Source: Bifidobacteriaceae bacterium (GTDB lineage Bacteria > Actinomycetota > Actinomycetes > Actinomycetales > Bifidobacteriaceae). Taken from it: a DNA stretch of 64,000 nucleotides. A program made the position numbers and the translations under genes. The stretch lies in assembly GCA_022650895.1 (NCBI GenBank), contig JALCQC010000003.1:62001-126000 (forward strand), read 5' to 3'. Each line of letters starts with the position of its first letter. The first letter of the stretch is position 1. Positions 34,287 through 42,456 of the stretch are shown here, piece after piece. The notes below the pieces were generated by a model. The model saw nothing but the letters and a program-made list of their open reading frames with translations, did no database searches and had not been told where the DNA came from.

Positions 34287-34736
34287 ATGAGAATTTCCAC
34301 GAAATTTAGCGATTCAATCCACCTTCTCAGCTTCATTTCCATTTTTAAAACGGAAAAATTGACCAGTGAATTCATCGCGTCGAGCATCAAGACCTCGCCC
34401 GTGGTGGTTCGCAGAATGATTGGCGAGCTTCGTCTCGCGGGCCTCATCTCCCCCTACCAAGGTGGTAAGTCGCCCCAGCTGAGCCGCCCGCCGGTCGACA
34501 TCAGCCTTTTCGATGTCTATTCCGCCGTCGAACACAAGAAACCGCTCTTCAACATCGACAAGGACACCAATCCCCACTGCCCCGTTGGCGCACACGTACC
34601 AGATGTGCTGCGCTCAATCTATTCGGAGGCGGAGGCGGCCGCGTTCGGCCAGCTCGGCAGAACGACGTTGCAAGATGTGATCGACCGAATTCAAGTTGCG
34701 CACCAGCGCTATGGAGAAGGTACGGCCGAGGCGTGA
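34287..34736 (+). CDS. Rrf2-like transcriptional regulator
   Basis: 149 residues from ATG 34287 (GGAG five bases upstream). The Rrf2 winged helix is recognisable: FSDSIHLLSFISIF, then TSEFIASSIKTSPVVVRRMIGELRLAGLI. A single Cys (NPHCPVG) remains in the region that holds three cluster-ligating Cys in IscR/NsrR, so an iron-sulfur cluster is unlikely. It is divergent from the osmoprotectant importer, but a link to it is only positional. Confidence 0.82.
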   Translation: MRISTKFSDSIHLLSFISIFKTEKLTSEFIASSIKTSPVVVRRMIGELRLAGLISPYQGGKSPQLSRPPVDISLFDVYSAVEHKKPLFNIDKDTNPHCPVGAHVPDVLRSIYSEAEAAAFGQLGRTTLQDVIDRIQVAHQRYGEGTAEA

Positions 34737-34805
34737 ATCTCTGACAGTGCCAGGCACAATATGCGATAAGTGGGCACGTGCACGGCCGTGGCGACGTCCA
34801 CACGT

Positions 34806-34982
34806 CGGTTGTGCGGAGACAGTTACGGAGACAAGGGGATGTTGCAGCACAACCGAAGCCCTCATGCCATCGCTACCGTGGTTAAAGGCCGGTTGTGCGA
34901 AACCTCCCATGATGGGTACCAAGAAACTTGCCGCACAACCGAAGTCTCCACGCCCATACACCAAAAATTGTTCGCACAACCG
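34806..34982. repeat. Five GCACAACCG motifs at about 42-bp spacing
   Basis: The 9-mer GCACAACCG or its complement occurs at 34806 (-), 34847 (+), 34890 (-), 34933 (+) and 34974 (+). Distances are 41, 43, 43 and 41 bp. Flanks are partly conserved (often AAG or GTG after the motif). The block fills the gap between the convergent rrf2-like and lpdD-like genes; nothing else was seen there. Confidence 0.75.
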
Positions 34983-35017
34983 GTGTGTTCATGTCCACAT
35001 ACCGGCGATATGCCGCC

Positions 35018-35464
35018 TTACTGCGCCTTCTCTGAAACATGAAACCGTTCCTCTGCTACATCGGCAGGGTGCGCTGCCAGCCACGAGCGAACCTGCTCGG
35101 CCAGCATCGCCGTCATCTCAACGGCAGCGGACATCTGCCCCTTGGAGATTTCATTGACGTGCACGCCGCTGACAATGACCGCCGTTCCCTGTAGAACCGG
35201 CATGATCTCTCGCGCCATCGCCTCGCTCAGAACGCCTTCTTGATGAACGTGTCCGGGTCGGCTTGGAAAGGCGCGCGTGATGATCTTTCCTTGCTTGTCT
35301 ACCATCGTGATGACTCCGTAATGCGGCACATCGCCACCAACAAGCTGGAGTAGAACGTCACCGTTCTGCCGTTCAAGGAGAGCCCGCACAGTGAACCCAG
35401 CCCTCTCCATGCTAAAGGAGAGCGGTCCATCCGCTTTCTCAATGACCGGTGAAACCGCCGCCAT
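35018..35464 (-). CDS. LpdD-like prenyl-flavin decarboxylase accessory protein
   Basis: 148 residues from ATG 35464 (AGAGG upstream), directly after the ubiX stop. An in-frame GTG at 35494 would overlap ubiX. The sequence (GFTVRALLERQNGDVLLQLVGGDVPHYGVITM; FPSRPGHVHQEGVLSEAMA; VHVNEISKGQM) matches what I recall of the LpdD family, the third subunit found with gallate and hydroxybenzoate decarboxylases. Its role is thought to be loading or maturation of the prenylated-FMN cofactor. Last gene of a three-gene operon. Confidence 0.72.
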   Translation of the reverse strand: MAAVSPVIEKADGPLSFSMERAGFTVRALLERQNGDVLLQLVGGDVPHYGVITMVDKQGKIITRAFPSRPGHVHQEGVLSEAMAREIMPVLQGTAVIVSGVHVNEISKGQMSAAVEMTAMLAEQVRSWLAAHPADVAEERFHVSEKAQ

Positions 35465-35465
35465 C

Positions 35466-36110
35466 TCAGCCAACCTCTGCAATATCGGACTCACCAGCAG
35501 GACGTGCTGCGGGTACTGCTTGTTTCACCGCCGCACGCGCGGCCTCGAAGCCTTCCCACCGCGGACTCAGTGAATTGTCGATTCCCAACCGGTCAAGCAG
35601 CTTCATGACGGTGTGGTTCACAATATCGTCCACGGTTTTGGGCTGGTTGTAGAACGCGGGAATGGGTGGGATGATCTCCACTCCCATCCGTGCCAAGGTC
35701 AACATGTTCTGCAGGTGAATCTGGCTAAAGGGCGACTCCCGAGGCACCACGATGAGCTGCCTGTGCTCTTTTAGTGTCACATCCGCGGCACGGGCGATGA
35801 GGTTGTCCCCCAGACCGGTGGCGATGGCAGCCACGGTCTTCATACTCGCCGGAACGATGACCATACCGTCATGCCGAAAGCTGCCGGAGGAGATGGTTGC
35901 TCCCATGTCATTTGCGTCGTCGACCACGTCGGCGAGCGCCTTCACCCTGTCGAGCGTGTAATCTGGCAGCTCGACAGAGAGGTTCACTTTCGCCCATTTG
36001 CTCATCACCAGGTGAACTTCAACGTCGGGATCGGCATGGAGCGCCTCCAACAGACGAACTCCGTAGATGGTTCCACTCGCACCCGAGATTCCAACAACAA
36101 TGCGTTTCAT
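35466..36110 (-). CDS. UbiX/LpdB-type flavin prenyltransferase
   Basis: 214 residues from ATG 36110 with AAAGGAG upstream. GISGASGTIYGVRLLEAL is the FMN-binding start, SKWAKVNL the phosphate-binding region, and IVPASMKTVAAIATGLGDNLIARAADV plus VPRESPFSQIHLQNMLTL are UbiX/PadI hallmarks. The enzyme makes prenylated FMN, the cofactor of UbiD decarboxylases. About 20 extra residues rich in Ala/Arg are present at the C-terminus. It is the middle gene of the operon, 43 bases after ubiD. Confidence 0.93.
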   Translation of the reverse strand: MKRIVVGISGASGTIYGVRLLEALHADPDVEVHLVMSKWAKVNLSVELPDYTLDRVKALADVVDDANDMGATISSGSFRHDGMVIVPASMKTVAAIATGLGDNLIARAADVTLKEHRQLIVVPRESPFSQIHLQNMLTLARMGVEIIPPIPAFYNQPKTVDDIVNHTVMKLLDRLGIDNSLSPRWEGFEAARAAVKQAVPAARPAGESDIAEVG

Positions 36111-36153
36111 TTTCTCTTCACTCCTTTCGCTTTCCAGAGACCGCGGCAGCTGC

Positions 36154-37617
36154 CTACTTGAGGTATTCTTTCCAGTTCGGCATCTCTTTGAATTCGGCAC
36201 GCTTGAAGCTGTCTTTCATGTCGTAGGGAACGGTTCCGTCGATCACGAACTTCGAGCTCATGCCCCTGACGCGAATGCGAGCGGGGTCGTATGCCGGCAG
36301 CTCCGAGGGATCCAACGGGTGATTGCGCATTCCTTCGAGCACCATGACATCCTTGTTGGCCTGGAACCTGGTGTTCACCGTCCACATGACATCGTTCCAG
36401 TCGAAGATATCGACGTCCTCATCCACCAAAATGACCGTCTTCAGCTCCTTGAAGGAGGAGAAGGCGAGAAGGGCCGCCTGCCGCTGGATGCCTTCGTCCG
36501 CTTCATCGTCTTTGTGGATCTGCATGATCGTCATGAGCTTGCCGCCACCTGCCGGTGGGTTGTAGACATTGAGGACCTTGCCCGGAATCGCCCTGTCCGT
36601 CAGGCTGAGAATGGAAGCCTCCGTGGGAATGCCCGCCATCGAGACGTGCTCCTCGGAAGGGCCGATGGTGGTCTGGACGATGGGATTGTCCTTGCGGTGC
36701 GTCACCGCTTTGATCTTGACCACGTTGACCGCGGGATTTGCGGTTCCGTTGTAGCCGGGGAATTCCGGCATGGCGTAGCCGCTATTGGTGTTGATATCCT
36801 CCTGCATCGTCTGATGCGGCTGGATCTCGCCCTCGATAATCCATTCGGAGCGCGCGATGCCAAGTGCATCGACCGCAACGCCGGGAACCACCTGGACGGC
36901 TTCGTTGCGCAAGGCTCCTGCCACCTGCAGCTCGTTGTAACCGAGTGGCGTGGTGGGCGGCTCGAAGGTCGCACCGATGGTGATGGCGGGGTCAAGACCG
37001 ATGCTGATGGTGATCGGCATGGGCTTGTTGATAGCTTCGTAGCCCTTGAGGAACGCACCGATATGACGGCCGCCGGGCATGATATAGAGCCCGATGGTGT
37101 CCTTGTCCTCCAGCACCATGCGGTGAATGGTCACGTCACTCTGTGTGCCGTCCACACTGTGGCCGTACACCACTCCCATGGTGATATAGGGGCCGGCATC
37201 CACTGGAGTGTTCGTTGGTGCGGCAAGCAGGGTGCGAATATCGAATCCGGGATCACTGGCGAGATGCACCACCTCTTGGGCGGGCGCCTGTTCGCGGGTG
37301 ACTTCAACAGGTGCGAGAGGATGGGAGACGGCATCCTTGAGCATGTGCCCCAGCATTTTGGGATCGTGGTGAAGAATCATTCCGACCCGGTTGCGCGAGG
37401 CCTGCAGCCCGATGAGAACGCGAGTCCCGGGGAAGCCCTTGACGTTGTTGAACATCATGGTCGGCCCCTCTTGCGTCGGGCGCTGAACGGTCCCTCCCGC
37501 GCCGATATAGCGGTAGACACCCGCCAGGTCGTCCTTGGGATCAATTTCCTTGTTCGTCTCGTGGTATTGGTTGGGAATCTGCTTGATCTCATCCAAAACT
37601 GTGCGCAAATCGTACAT
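36154..37617 (-). CDS. UbiD-family hydroxyarylic acid decarboxylase (LpdC-like)
   Basis: 487 residues from ATG 37617 (AGGAGG upstream). UbiD features: NNVKGFPGTRVLIGL near the start, the prenyl-FMN/metal segment (SDVTIHRMVLEDKDTIGLY; GGRHIG), and the catalytic stretch IARSEWIIEGEI with the conserved Arg and Glu pair. Operon order decarboxylase-prenyltransferase-LpdD matches gallate/protocatechuate decarboxylases of lactobacilli and enterobacterial VdcBCD. It likely decarboxylates a phenolic acid released from plant material. The LysR gene lies just upstream on the same strand. Confidence 0.9.
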   Translation of the reverse strand: MYDLRTVLDEIKQIPNQYHETNKEIDPKDDLAGVYRYIGAGGTVQRPTQEGPTMMFNNVKGFPGTRVLIGLQASRNRVGMILHHDPKMLGHMLKDAVSHPLAPVEVTREQAPAQEVVHLASDPGFDIRTLLAAPTNTPVDAGPYITMGVVYGHSVDGTQSDVTIHRMVLEDKDTIGLYIMPGGRHIGAFLKGYEAINKPMPITISIGLDPAITIGATFEPPTTPLGYNELQVAGALRNEAVQVVPGVAVDALGIARSEWIIEGEIQPHQTMQEDINTNSGYAMPEFPGYNGTANPAVNVVKIKAVTHRKDNPIVQTTIGPSEEHVSMAGIPTEASILSLTDRAIPGKVLNVYNPPAGGGKLMTIMQIHKDDEADEGIQRQAALLAFSSFKELKTVILVDEDVDIFDWNDVMWTVNTRFQANKDVMVLEGMRNHPLDPSELPAYDPARIRVRGMSSKFVIDGTVPYDMKDSFKRAEFKEMPNWKEYLK

Positions 37618-37694
37618 TGCGTTCCTCCTGTCGTTACTTATTTCAAGTATCGGGAGTTCCGCAGGAGCGAACAATTCCTTTTTTCATACGTCTG

Positions 37695-37709
37695 ATTCCG
37701 GAATGGAAT
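37695..37709. promoter_or_regulatory. ATTCC/GGAAT cluster before the decarboxylase operon
   Basis: ATTCCGGAAT (37695-37704) is directly followed by GGAAT (37705-37709), 78 bases upstream of the UbiD start. The same half-sites form ATTCC-N5-GGAAT upstream of the LysR gene. Confidence 0.5.
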
Positions 37710-37710
37710 G

Positions 37711-38709
37711 TCACGAGGAAAGTCGCTGGCGGGCGAAATTCCAGAAGAGATCGTTCGCCGCGCTGTGCTTTCCCTTCCGCCGCACGAAGGCAAGGTGACT
37801 GTAGCTGGCAGGGGTCAACGGAACGCTGATCAGATCCGGATAGTCGCCAAGGTCGAAAGAGCCCTCCATCATGACCGAGACGCCCATGCCGCGCCGAATC
37901 ATGCCGAGAATGAGATCGGTGCGCCGACCGAGATAGACGACCGACGGATCGGAAATCCCATTCTCCGCAAGAAGACGCAGGACGGGCTTCTGCATACCGG
38001 TGGAGTCATCGAGCAGAAGGAAGTTCTCACCGCCCACATCGGCAAGGCGTATGGGGCGGCTGTTTTCCGGCGCCGACGTCCCTGGTACCGGCGTCTCTGA
38101 TAGGTCGGCAGCAGTGCCCGACACCGTCGACTCGGATGACATTCCCAATGGCGACTCCGACGTCTCGGCAGCGACCAGATGATGCTCTCGCGGCAGAACG
38201 ATGACGAAACGGTCGGCCTCTCCCGGCAGCACCTCAAAATCCCGAGCGCCATCGGCGTCGAAGAAACGGGCGAAGACGACATCCACTTCGGCTTTTCGCA
38301 ATGCCGCAAGTAGGGCATCCGTCTCATCCTCGCGGAAGGTGGGATCAATCTCGGGATGCTGTTTACTGAACTCAGTGATGACCGTAAAGGCCTTGTACTG
38401 CGAAATCGTGGGAATCCCGCGAACCGACAGCCTCATTTGCCGCTCCGAACGCTGTGCGGAAAGGGCGGCAGTCATCTCTTCCTGTGTCTTCAACAGCTGC
38501 TGCGCATAGGGCAGCGCGATGCGGCCGGCAGCACTCACCTCGATGCTCCGATGGTCGCGATTGATGAGCTTAACCCCGAGCTCCTGCTCTAAGGCCATGA
38601 TGTGCTTGGAAATCGTGGCCTGCGAAGTAAAGAGCCGATTGGCGGCCTCGGTGTAGTTCAGCGTTTCGGCCACCGTGACAAAACTACGAATCTTGGCGAG
38701 ATCAACCAT
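37711..38709 (-). CDS. LysR-family regulator of the phenolic acid decarboxylase operon
   Basis: 332 residues from ATG 38709. The N-terminal helix-turn-helix is LAKIRSFVTVAETLNYTEAAN with SQATISKHIMALEQELG. The effector domain is interrupted at about residues 186-220 by a Ser/Thr/Pro/Glu-rich stretch (SESPLGMSSESTVSG onward) that normal LysR proteins lack. It is 93 bases upstream of the UbiD gene on the same strand; ATTCC/GGAAT elements occur before both. Probably activates the operon when a phenolic acid is bound. Confidence 0.88.
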   Translation of the reverse strand: MVDLAKIRSFVTVAETLNYTEAANRLFTSQATISKHIMALEQELGVKLINRDHRSIEVSAAGRIALPYAQQLLKTQEEMTAALSAQRSERQMRLSVRGIPTISQYKAFTVITEFSKQHPEIDPTFREDETDALLAALRKAEVDVVFARFFDADGARDFEVLPGEADRFVIVLPREHHLVAAETSESPLGMSSESTVSGTAADLSETPVPGTSAPENSRPIRLADVGGENFLLLDDSTGMQKPVLRLLAENGISDPSVVYLGRRTDLILGMIRRGMGVSVMMEGSFDLGDYPDLISVPLTPASYSHLAFVRRKGKHSAANDLFWNFARQRLSS

Positions 38710-38728
38710 GATTCCATCATCCCACAGC

Positions 38729-38743
38729 ATTCCATATTGGAAT
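38729..38743. promoter_or_regulatory. Candidate LysR operator (ATTCC-N5-GGAAT)
   Basis: ATTCCATATTGGAAT is an inverted repeat with 6-bp arms and a 3-base centre, 19 bases upstream of the LysR start. It fits the LysR T-N11-A box. Confidence 0.55.
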
Positions 38744-38761
38744 GAGGAAAAGGACCGGCCG

Positions 38762-40813
38762 CTAGCCTTGTATGGTTTCGAATTGAGCCTCGATGTGCAT
38801 GAAGTCCGGGACACGATTCCACTTCACCGGATATCCGGCACCATGGGCACAGAAGACGGAATCAGGAGTGTTTTCCATGTCGGCTTCAGGATCGTACGCA
38901 ACAGAAGCAATGACCTGTTCCTCGTCATGACAAGGCCGATAGCCTGCGAAAACACAATTCACGTGTCCCCGGCCATGTGTGTAGGCGGTCACCTCCGCCG
39001 CGTAATCGCGCATTTCGGAAACGGGGGCCGTGCCCTCGAGCACCGCGAAGTCATCCACACCTGAGTCTCCCGTTCCAGAGCCATCCATTCCAGAACTGCC
39101 CATTCCAGGACAGTTCTCTCCGAGGCTTCCCACTCCGGAATCACCTTGAGTGAAGGTTCCGCTCATGCGCTGGATATCGGACATTGCGCGCCCGATCATA
39201 TCTGCAGGAACTTCCAGCCGGAAGCGGTACCACGGCTCCAGAACGCGGCACTTCCCGCGCGAGCGCAGTTCCATGAGTCCCTGCCGCACGGCGCGGTAGG
39301 TGGCCTGGCGGAAGTCGCCGCCCTCGGTGTGCTTCAGGTGGCCGCGTCCCGCGACGAGGGTGATCTTCATGTCGGTGATGGGAGCTCCGATCAGCACGCC
39401 CAGATGTTCCTTCTCCCGCAGGTGCGTCAGCACGAGGCGCTGCCAGTTGCGGTCGAGGTCGTCTTCGCTGCAAGCAGTCGCCACCTCGATTCCACTGCCC
39501 CGCTCTCCCGGTTCCAACAACAGATGCACCTCCGCATAGTGACGCAGCGGTTCGAAATGTCCGACGCCTTCGACGGGAGCTTCGATCGTCTCGCGGTAGA
39601 GAATGCCACCGGGACCAAAGCTGACGTCCAAGCCGAAACGCGAGCGCATCATTTGTTCGATGATCTCCAGCTGCACCGCGCCCATCAGTTGCACGTGCAC
39701 TTCCTGAAGGCGCTCTTGCCACTGCACATGCAGAAGCGGGTCCTCATCTTCCAGCGTGCGCAGTGCGGCGAGCGCCTTATGGACTTCGACGTCGCCCGGT
39801 ATCAGCGTGTAGGTGAGAACGGGTTCAAGGACTGGCTTGGCGGCATCGGACTGCGAACCCAAGCCTTCGCCCGGGTACGTCTGGGTCAGGCCGGTGAGCG
39901 CGTACACCGATCCGGGTTCGGCGGCCGGCACGAGGCTGAATTTCTCTCCGGAATAGATCCTCACCTGGTCGGGTTTCTCCTCCCACTCTTCTCCGTGGGC
40001 GTTCGTTCCCGTCAGTTTCGATTTCACCGGCAGGGAGCCGCTTGTCACCTTGATCCAGGTGAGACGGTTGCCCTGCTTGTCATGGGAGATCTTGTAGATG
40101 TGAGCCCCGAAATCATCTGCCGGTACGCATTCTGCCCTCGATTCCTTCGTATAGGCGTGGAGCCCATCAAGAAACTCGTCGACTCCTTCGAGTTTGAGCG
40201 CCGAACCGAAATAGCAGGGAAACAGCACGCGCTCTGTCACCATCGCAGCGATTCTGTCTGCCGAAAGCGTTCCAGTTTCAAGGTATTCGTTCATGGCGGC
40301 CTCATCTTGCAGAGAGGTCTCTTCAAGATCCTGCGGGCCTTCCGCTCCGAATGCAACGCAGCCATCGGAGAACCGGCGCTTCATGCGTGCGAGGACGCGA
40401 TCACGATCTGCACCGACGGAATCCATCTTGTTGACGAAGATGAAAGTCGGGACTCTGTAACGCGCCAGCAGCCGCCACAAGGTTTCCGTGTAGCCCTGTA
40501 TGCCGTCGACCGCGCTGACGACGAGAATCGCATAATCGAGGACGCTGAGAACCCGTTCCGTCTCCGCCGAGAAGTCCACATGCCCCGGCGTATCCATCAG
40601 GGTGATCTGCGTCTCGTCGTGGGTGAGAATTGCCTGCTTGGAGAAAATGGTGATTCCGCGGGCCTTCTCCATGGTATCCGTGTCCAGGAAGGCATCGGCA
40701 TGGTCAACGCGTCCGAGCGTGCGGATCTGGCCGGAACGAAACAGCATTGCCTCGGAAAGCGTGGTTTTGCCGGCATCCACATGCGCCAAAATGCCGACGA
40801 CGGTCTTCTTCAT
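38762..40813 (-). CDS. Tet(M)-like ribosomal-protection GTPase
   Basis: 683 residues from ATG 40813 (GGAGGTG upstream). G1 HVDAGKTTL, switch I ARGITIFSKQ, G3 DTPGHVDFSAE and G4 VNKMDS are intact. Domain order follows EF-G/TetM (domains I-V; PITDMKITLVAGRGHLKHTEGGDF in domain IV). The C-terminus SVFCAHGAGYPVKW is typical of the chromosomal TetM-like subgroup. Domain IV carries a Gly/Ser/Asp repeat insertion at about residues 556-586. Family members remove tetracycline from the ribosome; whether this divergent one confers resistance is not readable. A parS site lies in its upstream region. Confidence 0.88.
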   Translation of the reverse strand: MKKTVVGILAHVDAGKTTLSEAMLFRSGQIRTLGRVDHADAFLDTDTMEKARGITIFSKQAILTHDETQITLMDTPGHVDFSAETERVLSVLDYAILVVSAVDGIQGYTETLWRLLARYRVPTFIFVNKMDSVGADRDRVLARMKRRFSDGCVAFGAEGPQDLEETSLQDEAAMNEYLETGTLSADRIAAMVTERVLFPCYFGSALKLEGVDEFLDGLHAYTKESRAECVPADDFGAHIYKISHDKQGNRLTWIKVTSGSLPVKSKLTGTNAHGEEWEEKPDQVRIYSGEKFSLVPAAEPGSVYALTGLTQTYPGEGLGSQSDAAKPVLEPVLTYTLIPGDVEVHKALAALRTLEDEDPLLHVQWQERLQEVHVQLMGAVQLEIIEQMMRSRFGLDVSFGPGGILYRETIEAPVEGVGHFEPLRHYAEVHLLLEPGERGSGIEVATACSEDDLDRNWQRLVLTHLREKEHLGVLIGAPITDMKITLVAGRGHLKHTEGGDFRQATYRAVRQGLMELRSRGKCRVLEPWYRFRLEVPADMIGRAMSDIQRMSGTFTQGDSGVGSLGENCPGMGSSGMDGSGTGDSGVDDFAVLEGTAPVSEMRDYAAEVTAYTHGRGHVNCVFAGYRPCHDEEQVIASVAYDPEADMENTPDSVFCAHGAGYPVKWNRVPDFMHIEAQFETIQG
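39055..39147 (-). repeat. Low-complexity repeat insertion in domain IV of the TetM-like gene
   Basis: Degenerate units around CCATTCCAGA encode Gly/Ser/Asp-rich peptide (GVGSLGENCPGMGSSG onward) within the TetM-like protein. The reading frame is kept. Confidence 0.6.
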
Positions 40814-40961
40814 TCCACCCACCTCCGAGCCTCACGTCGCGTCACGTTCTCTATCTCCACGGCACGCGAACACACCGAGAATACCGCGAGGCACGCATGA
40901 GCGTCGAGACCTCGGAACCTCTGCAAAGGAATCCTCGGAAAAGCGATTCCCAGGAACAGGG

Positions 40962-40977
40962 TGTTTCACGTGAAACA
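40962..40977. other. parS centromere site 1 (TGTTTCACGTGAAACA)
   Basis: A perfect 16-bp palindrome identical to the ParB-binding parS consensus; flanking G and C extend it to 18 bp. It lies between nagA and the TetM-like gene. ParB loading sites cluster around the replication origin in nearly all bacteria that have ParABS. Confidence 0.9.
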
Positions 40978-41004
40978 CTTGAGAAGGCCGAACCCATCGA
41001 TTCC

Positions 41005-42258
41005 TTATGCCAGCTTTCTCCCGGCGCACCATACGGACTGAACGTCCAACGACTGCGGAGCAAGAAGCACGATATCGGCAGCGAAACCCGGCGACAGCAG
41101 ACCCAGGGGTGCCCGCGTTATACCGTTCGGCCGGTCAAGCCCCAACGCATGCGCGGGGTTGAGCGTCGCCGCCCGGATCGCGACAACGGGAGACATTCCG
41201 AGGACAGTCACCGCACGATTGAAGGCCACGTCCAGCGTCAGGGTAGAACCGGCGATGGCACCGTTGGAGACGAGGCGCGCATGGCCGTCCTTGACGACGA
41301 CATCCAGTGCGCCCAACTTGTAGCCACCATCCGGGCAGCCGGTGGCCGACATGGAATCCGTGACGAACATGAGGCGGGACGCAAAGAGCTCGGCCGCGAG
41401 CCGCACCACGGGATCCTGCACGTGGAATCCGTCATTGATGATCTCCACCGAGACTCTCGGATCCTCCAGAACGGCGGGAATGGGTCCCGGAGCGCGGTGA
41501 TGAAGACCATTCATTGCGTTGAAGATGTGCGTCAGAATAGTGGCGCCTGCGTCGATCGCCGCGCGAGCTTGGTCGTAATCCATGTCTGAATGCCCGATCG
41601 CGGGTTTCACCCCCGCGTTGGCGAGCCTTCGTATGGCACCGAAACCTCCATCGAGCTCGGGGGCGAGGGTAATCTGCCTCAGGCTGCCGTCGGCGGCCTC
41701 TAAAAGCTTGTCCACGTACTCCGGCTGTGGTGCCTTGAGACACTCGGGGTCGTGCGCACCCTTCCGTGACAACGCCAGAAAAGGCCCTTCGAGATGCGAT
41801 CCCAAAACATCCTCTCGCGCCTCCGTTGCCGCCTTGACCTGTCGGAGATTCGAACACATTGTTTCGAGAGGATTCGTGATGAGGCTCAGCACCTGCCGCG
41901 TCGTCCCATGCACGGCATGCGCCGCCCTTGCGATGCCGATGGCGTCCTCTCCGTCGTCGAAGGAGACTCCCCACCCGCCGTGCGAATGGATATCGATGAA
42001 ACCGGGAACCATAAGGGCACCGTCAGCATCGATCATCTCCACCGATTCCAGCGAGTCACCGCACTCTTCCAGAGCGGTTTCGAGATCCTCATCGTGAGTA
42101 CCGACCGCACGAATCTTTCCGTCACGCGAGTACAGCCACGAATGGGGCCTTTCCCCCTTCGCGTCGAGTTTGACGGCATTCCTTACGACCATCGTGCTCG
42201 GGGCGCTCTGAAGGGACTCCGAGACACGTCGTGCCACCTGCGCAAACGAATTCTTCAT
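41005..42258 (-). CDS. nagA: N-acetylglucosamine-6-phosphate deacetylase
   Basis: 417 residues from ATG 42258 (AAGGAGAGG upstream). The amidohydrolase barrel shows DIHSHGG, the catalytic-metal Glu in LEGPFLALSRKGAHDP, His in AIGHSDMDYDQA, THIFNAMNGLHHR, and the catalytic Asp in FVTDSMSATGCPDGGY. It converts GlcNAc-6-P to GlcN-6-P and acetate in the cytoplasm. nagB is 198 bases upstream on the same strand, so the two form an amino-sugar module; the gap carries 16-17 bp degenerate repeats. Confidence 0.95.
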   Translation of the reverse strand: MKNSFAQVARRVSESLQSAPSTMVVRNAVKLDAKGERPHSWLYSRDGKIRAVGTHDEDLETALEECGDSLESVEMIDADGALMVPGFIDIHSHGGWGVSFDDGEDAIGIARAAHAVHGTTRQVLSLITNPLETMCSNLRQVKAATEAREDVLGSHLEGPFLALSRKGAHDPECLKAPQPEYVDKLLEAADGSLRQITLAPELDGGFGAIRRLANAGVKPAIGHSDMDYDQARAAIDAGATILTHIFNAMNGLHHRAPGPIPAVLEDPRVSVEIINDGFHVQDPVVRLAAELFASRLMFVTDSMSATGCPDGGYKLGALDVVVKDGHARLVSNGAIAGSTLTLDVAFNRAVTVLGMSPVVAIRAATLNPAHALGLDRPNGITRAPLGLLSPGFAADIVLLAPQSLDVQSVWCAGRKLA

Positions 42259-42284
42259 TTTGCCTCTCCTTAGGCGTGCAGTAC

Positions 42285-42420
42285 AGCATGGGGCGAATGC
42301 ACGCATACGGTGCAATGTACGATGCGGCTGCAGTGCGATGTGCGATGCAGACGCGGTGCTATGCAATGCGCGCTGTAGGTGCAGCTGCGGTACGGTTCAG
42401 CCAGCAAGTGCAGTTCAATC
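42285..42420 (-). repeat. Degenerate 16-17 bp repeat tract before nagA
   Basis: Low-complexity sequence made of units such as CGGTGCAATGTACGATG, CGGCTGCAGTGCGATG, CGGTGCTATGCAATGCG and CGCTGTAGGTGCAGCTG. It fills most of the nagB-nagA gap, just upstream of the nagA ribosome site. Confidence 0.5.
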
Positions 42421-42456
42421 GGTCATATCACAGCATCGCCCGCCCTCAACCGCAGA

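Noticed and set aside
34806..34982. Regular repeats considered as a small CRISPR array
   Set aside because: The conserved core is only nine bases, orientation alternates, and there is no cas gene or leader nearby.
36067..37695. Plus-strand open frame of 542 codons opposite the UbiD gene
   Set aside because: No domain, no ribosome site; the minus strand is a well-matching UbiD decarboxylase.
40813..41005. Replication origin next to parS
   Set aside because: No dnaA, dnaN or recognisable DnaA-box cluster was seen; parS only indicates the origin region at kilobase scale.
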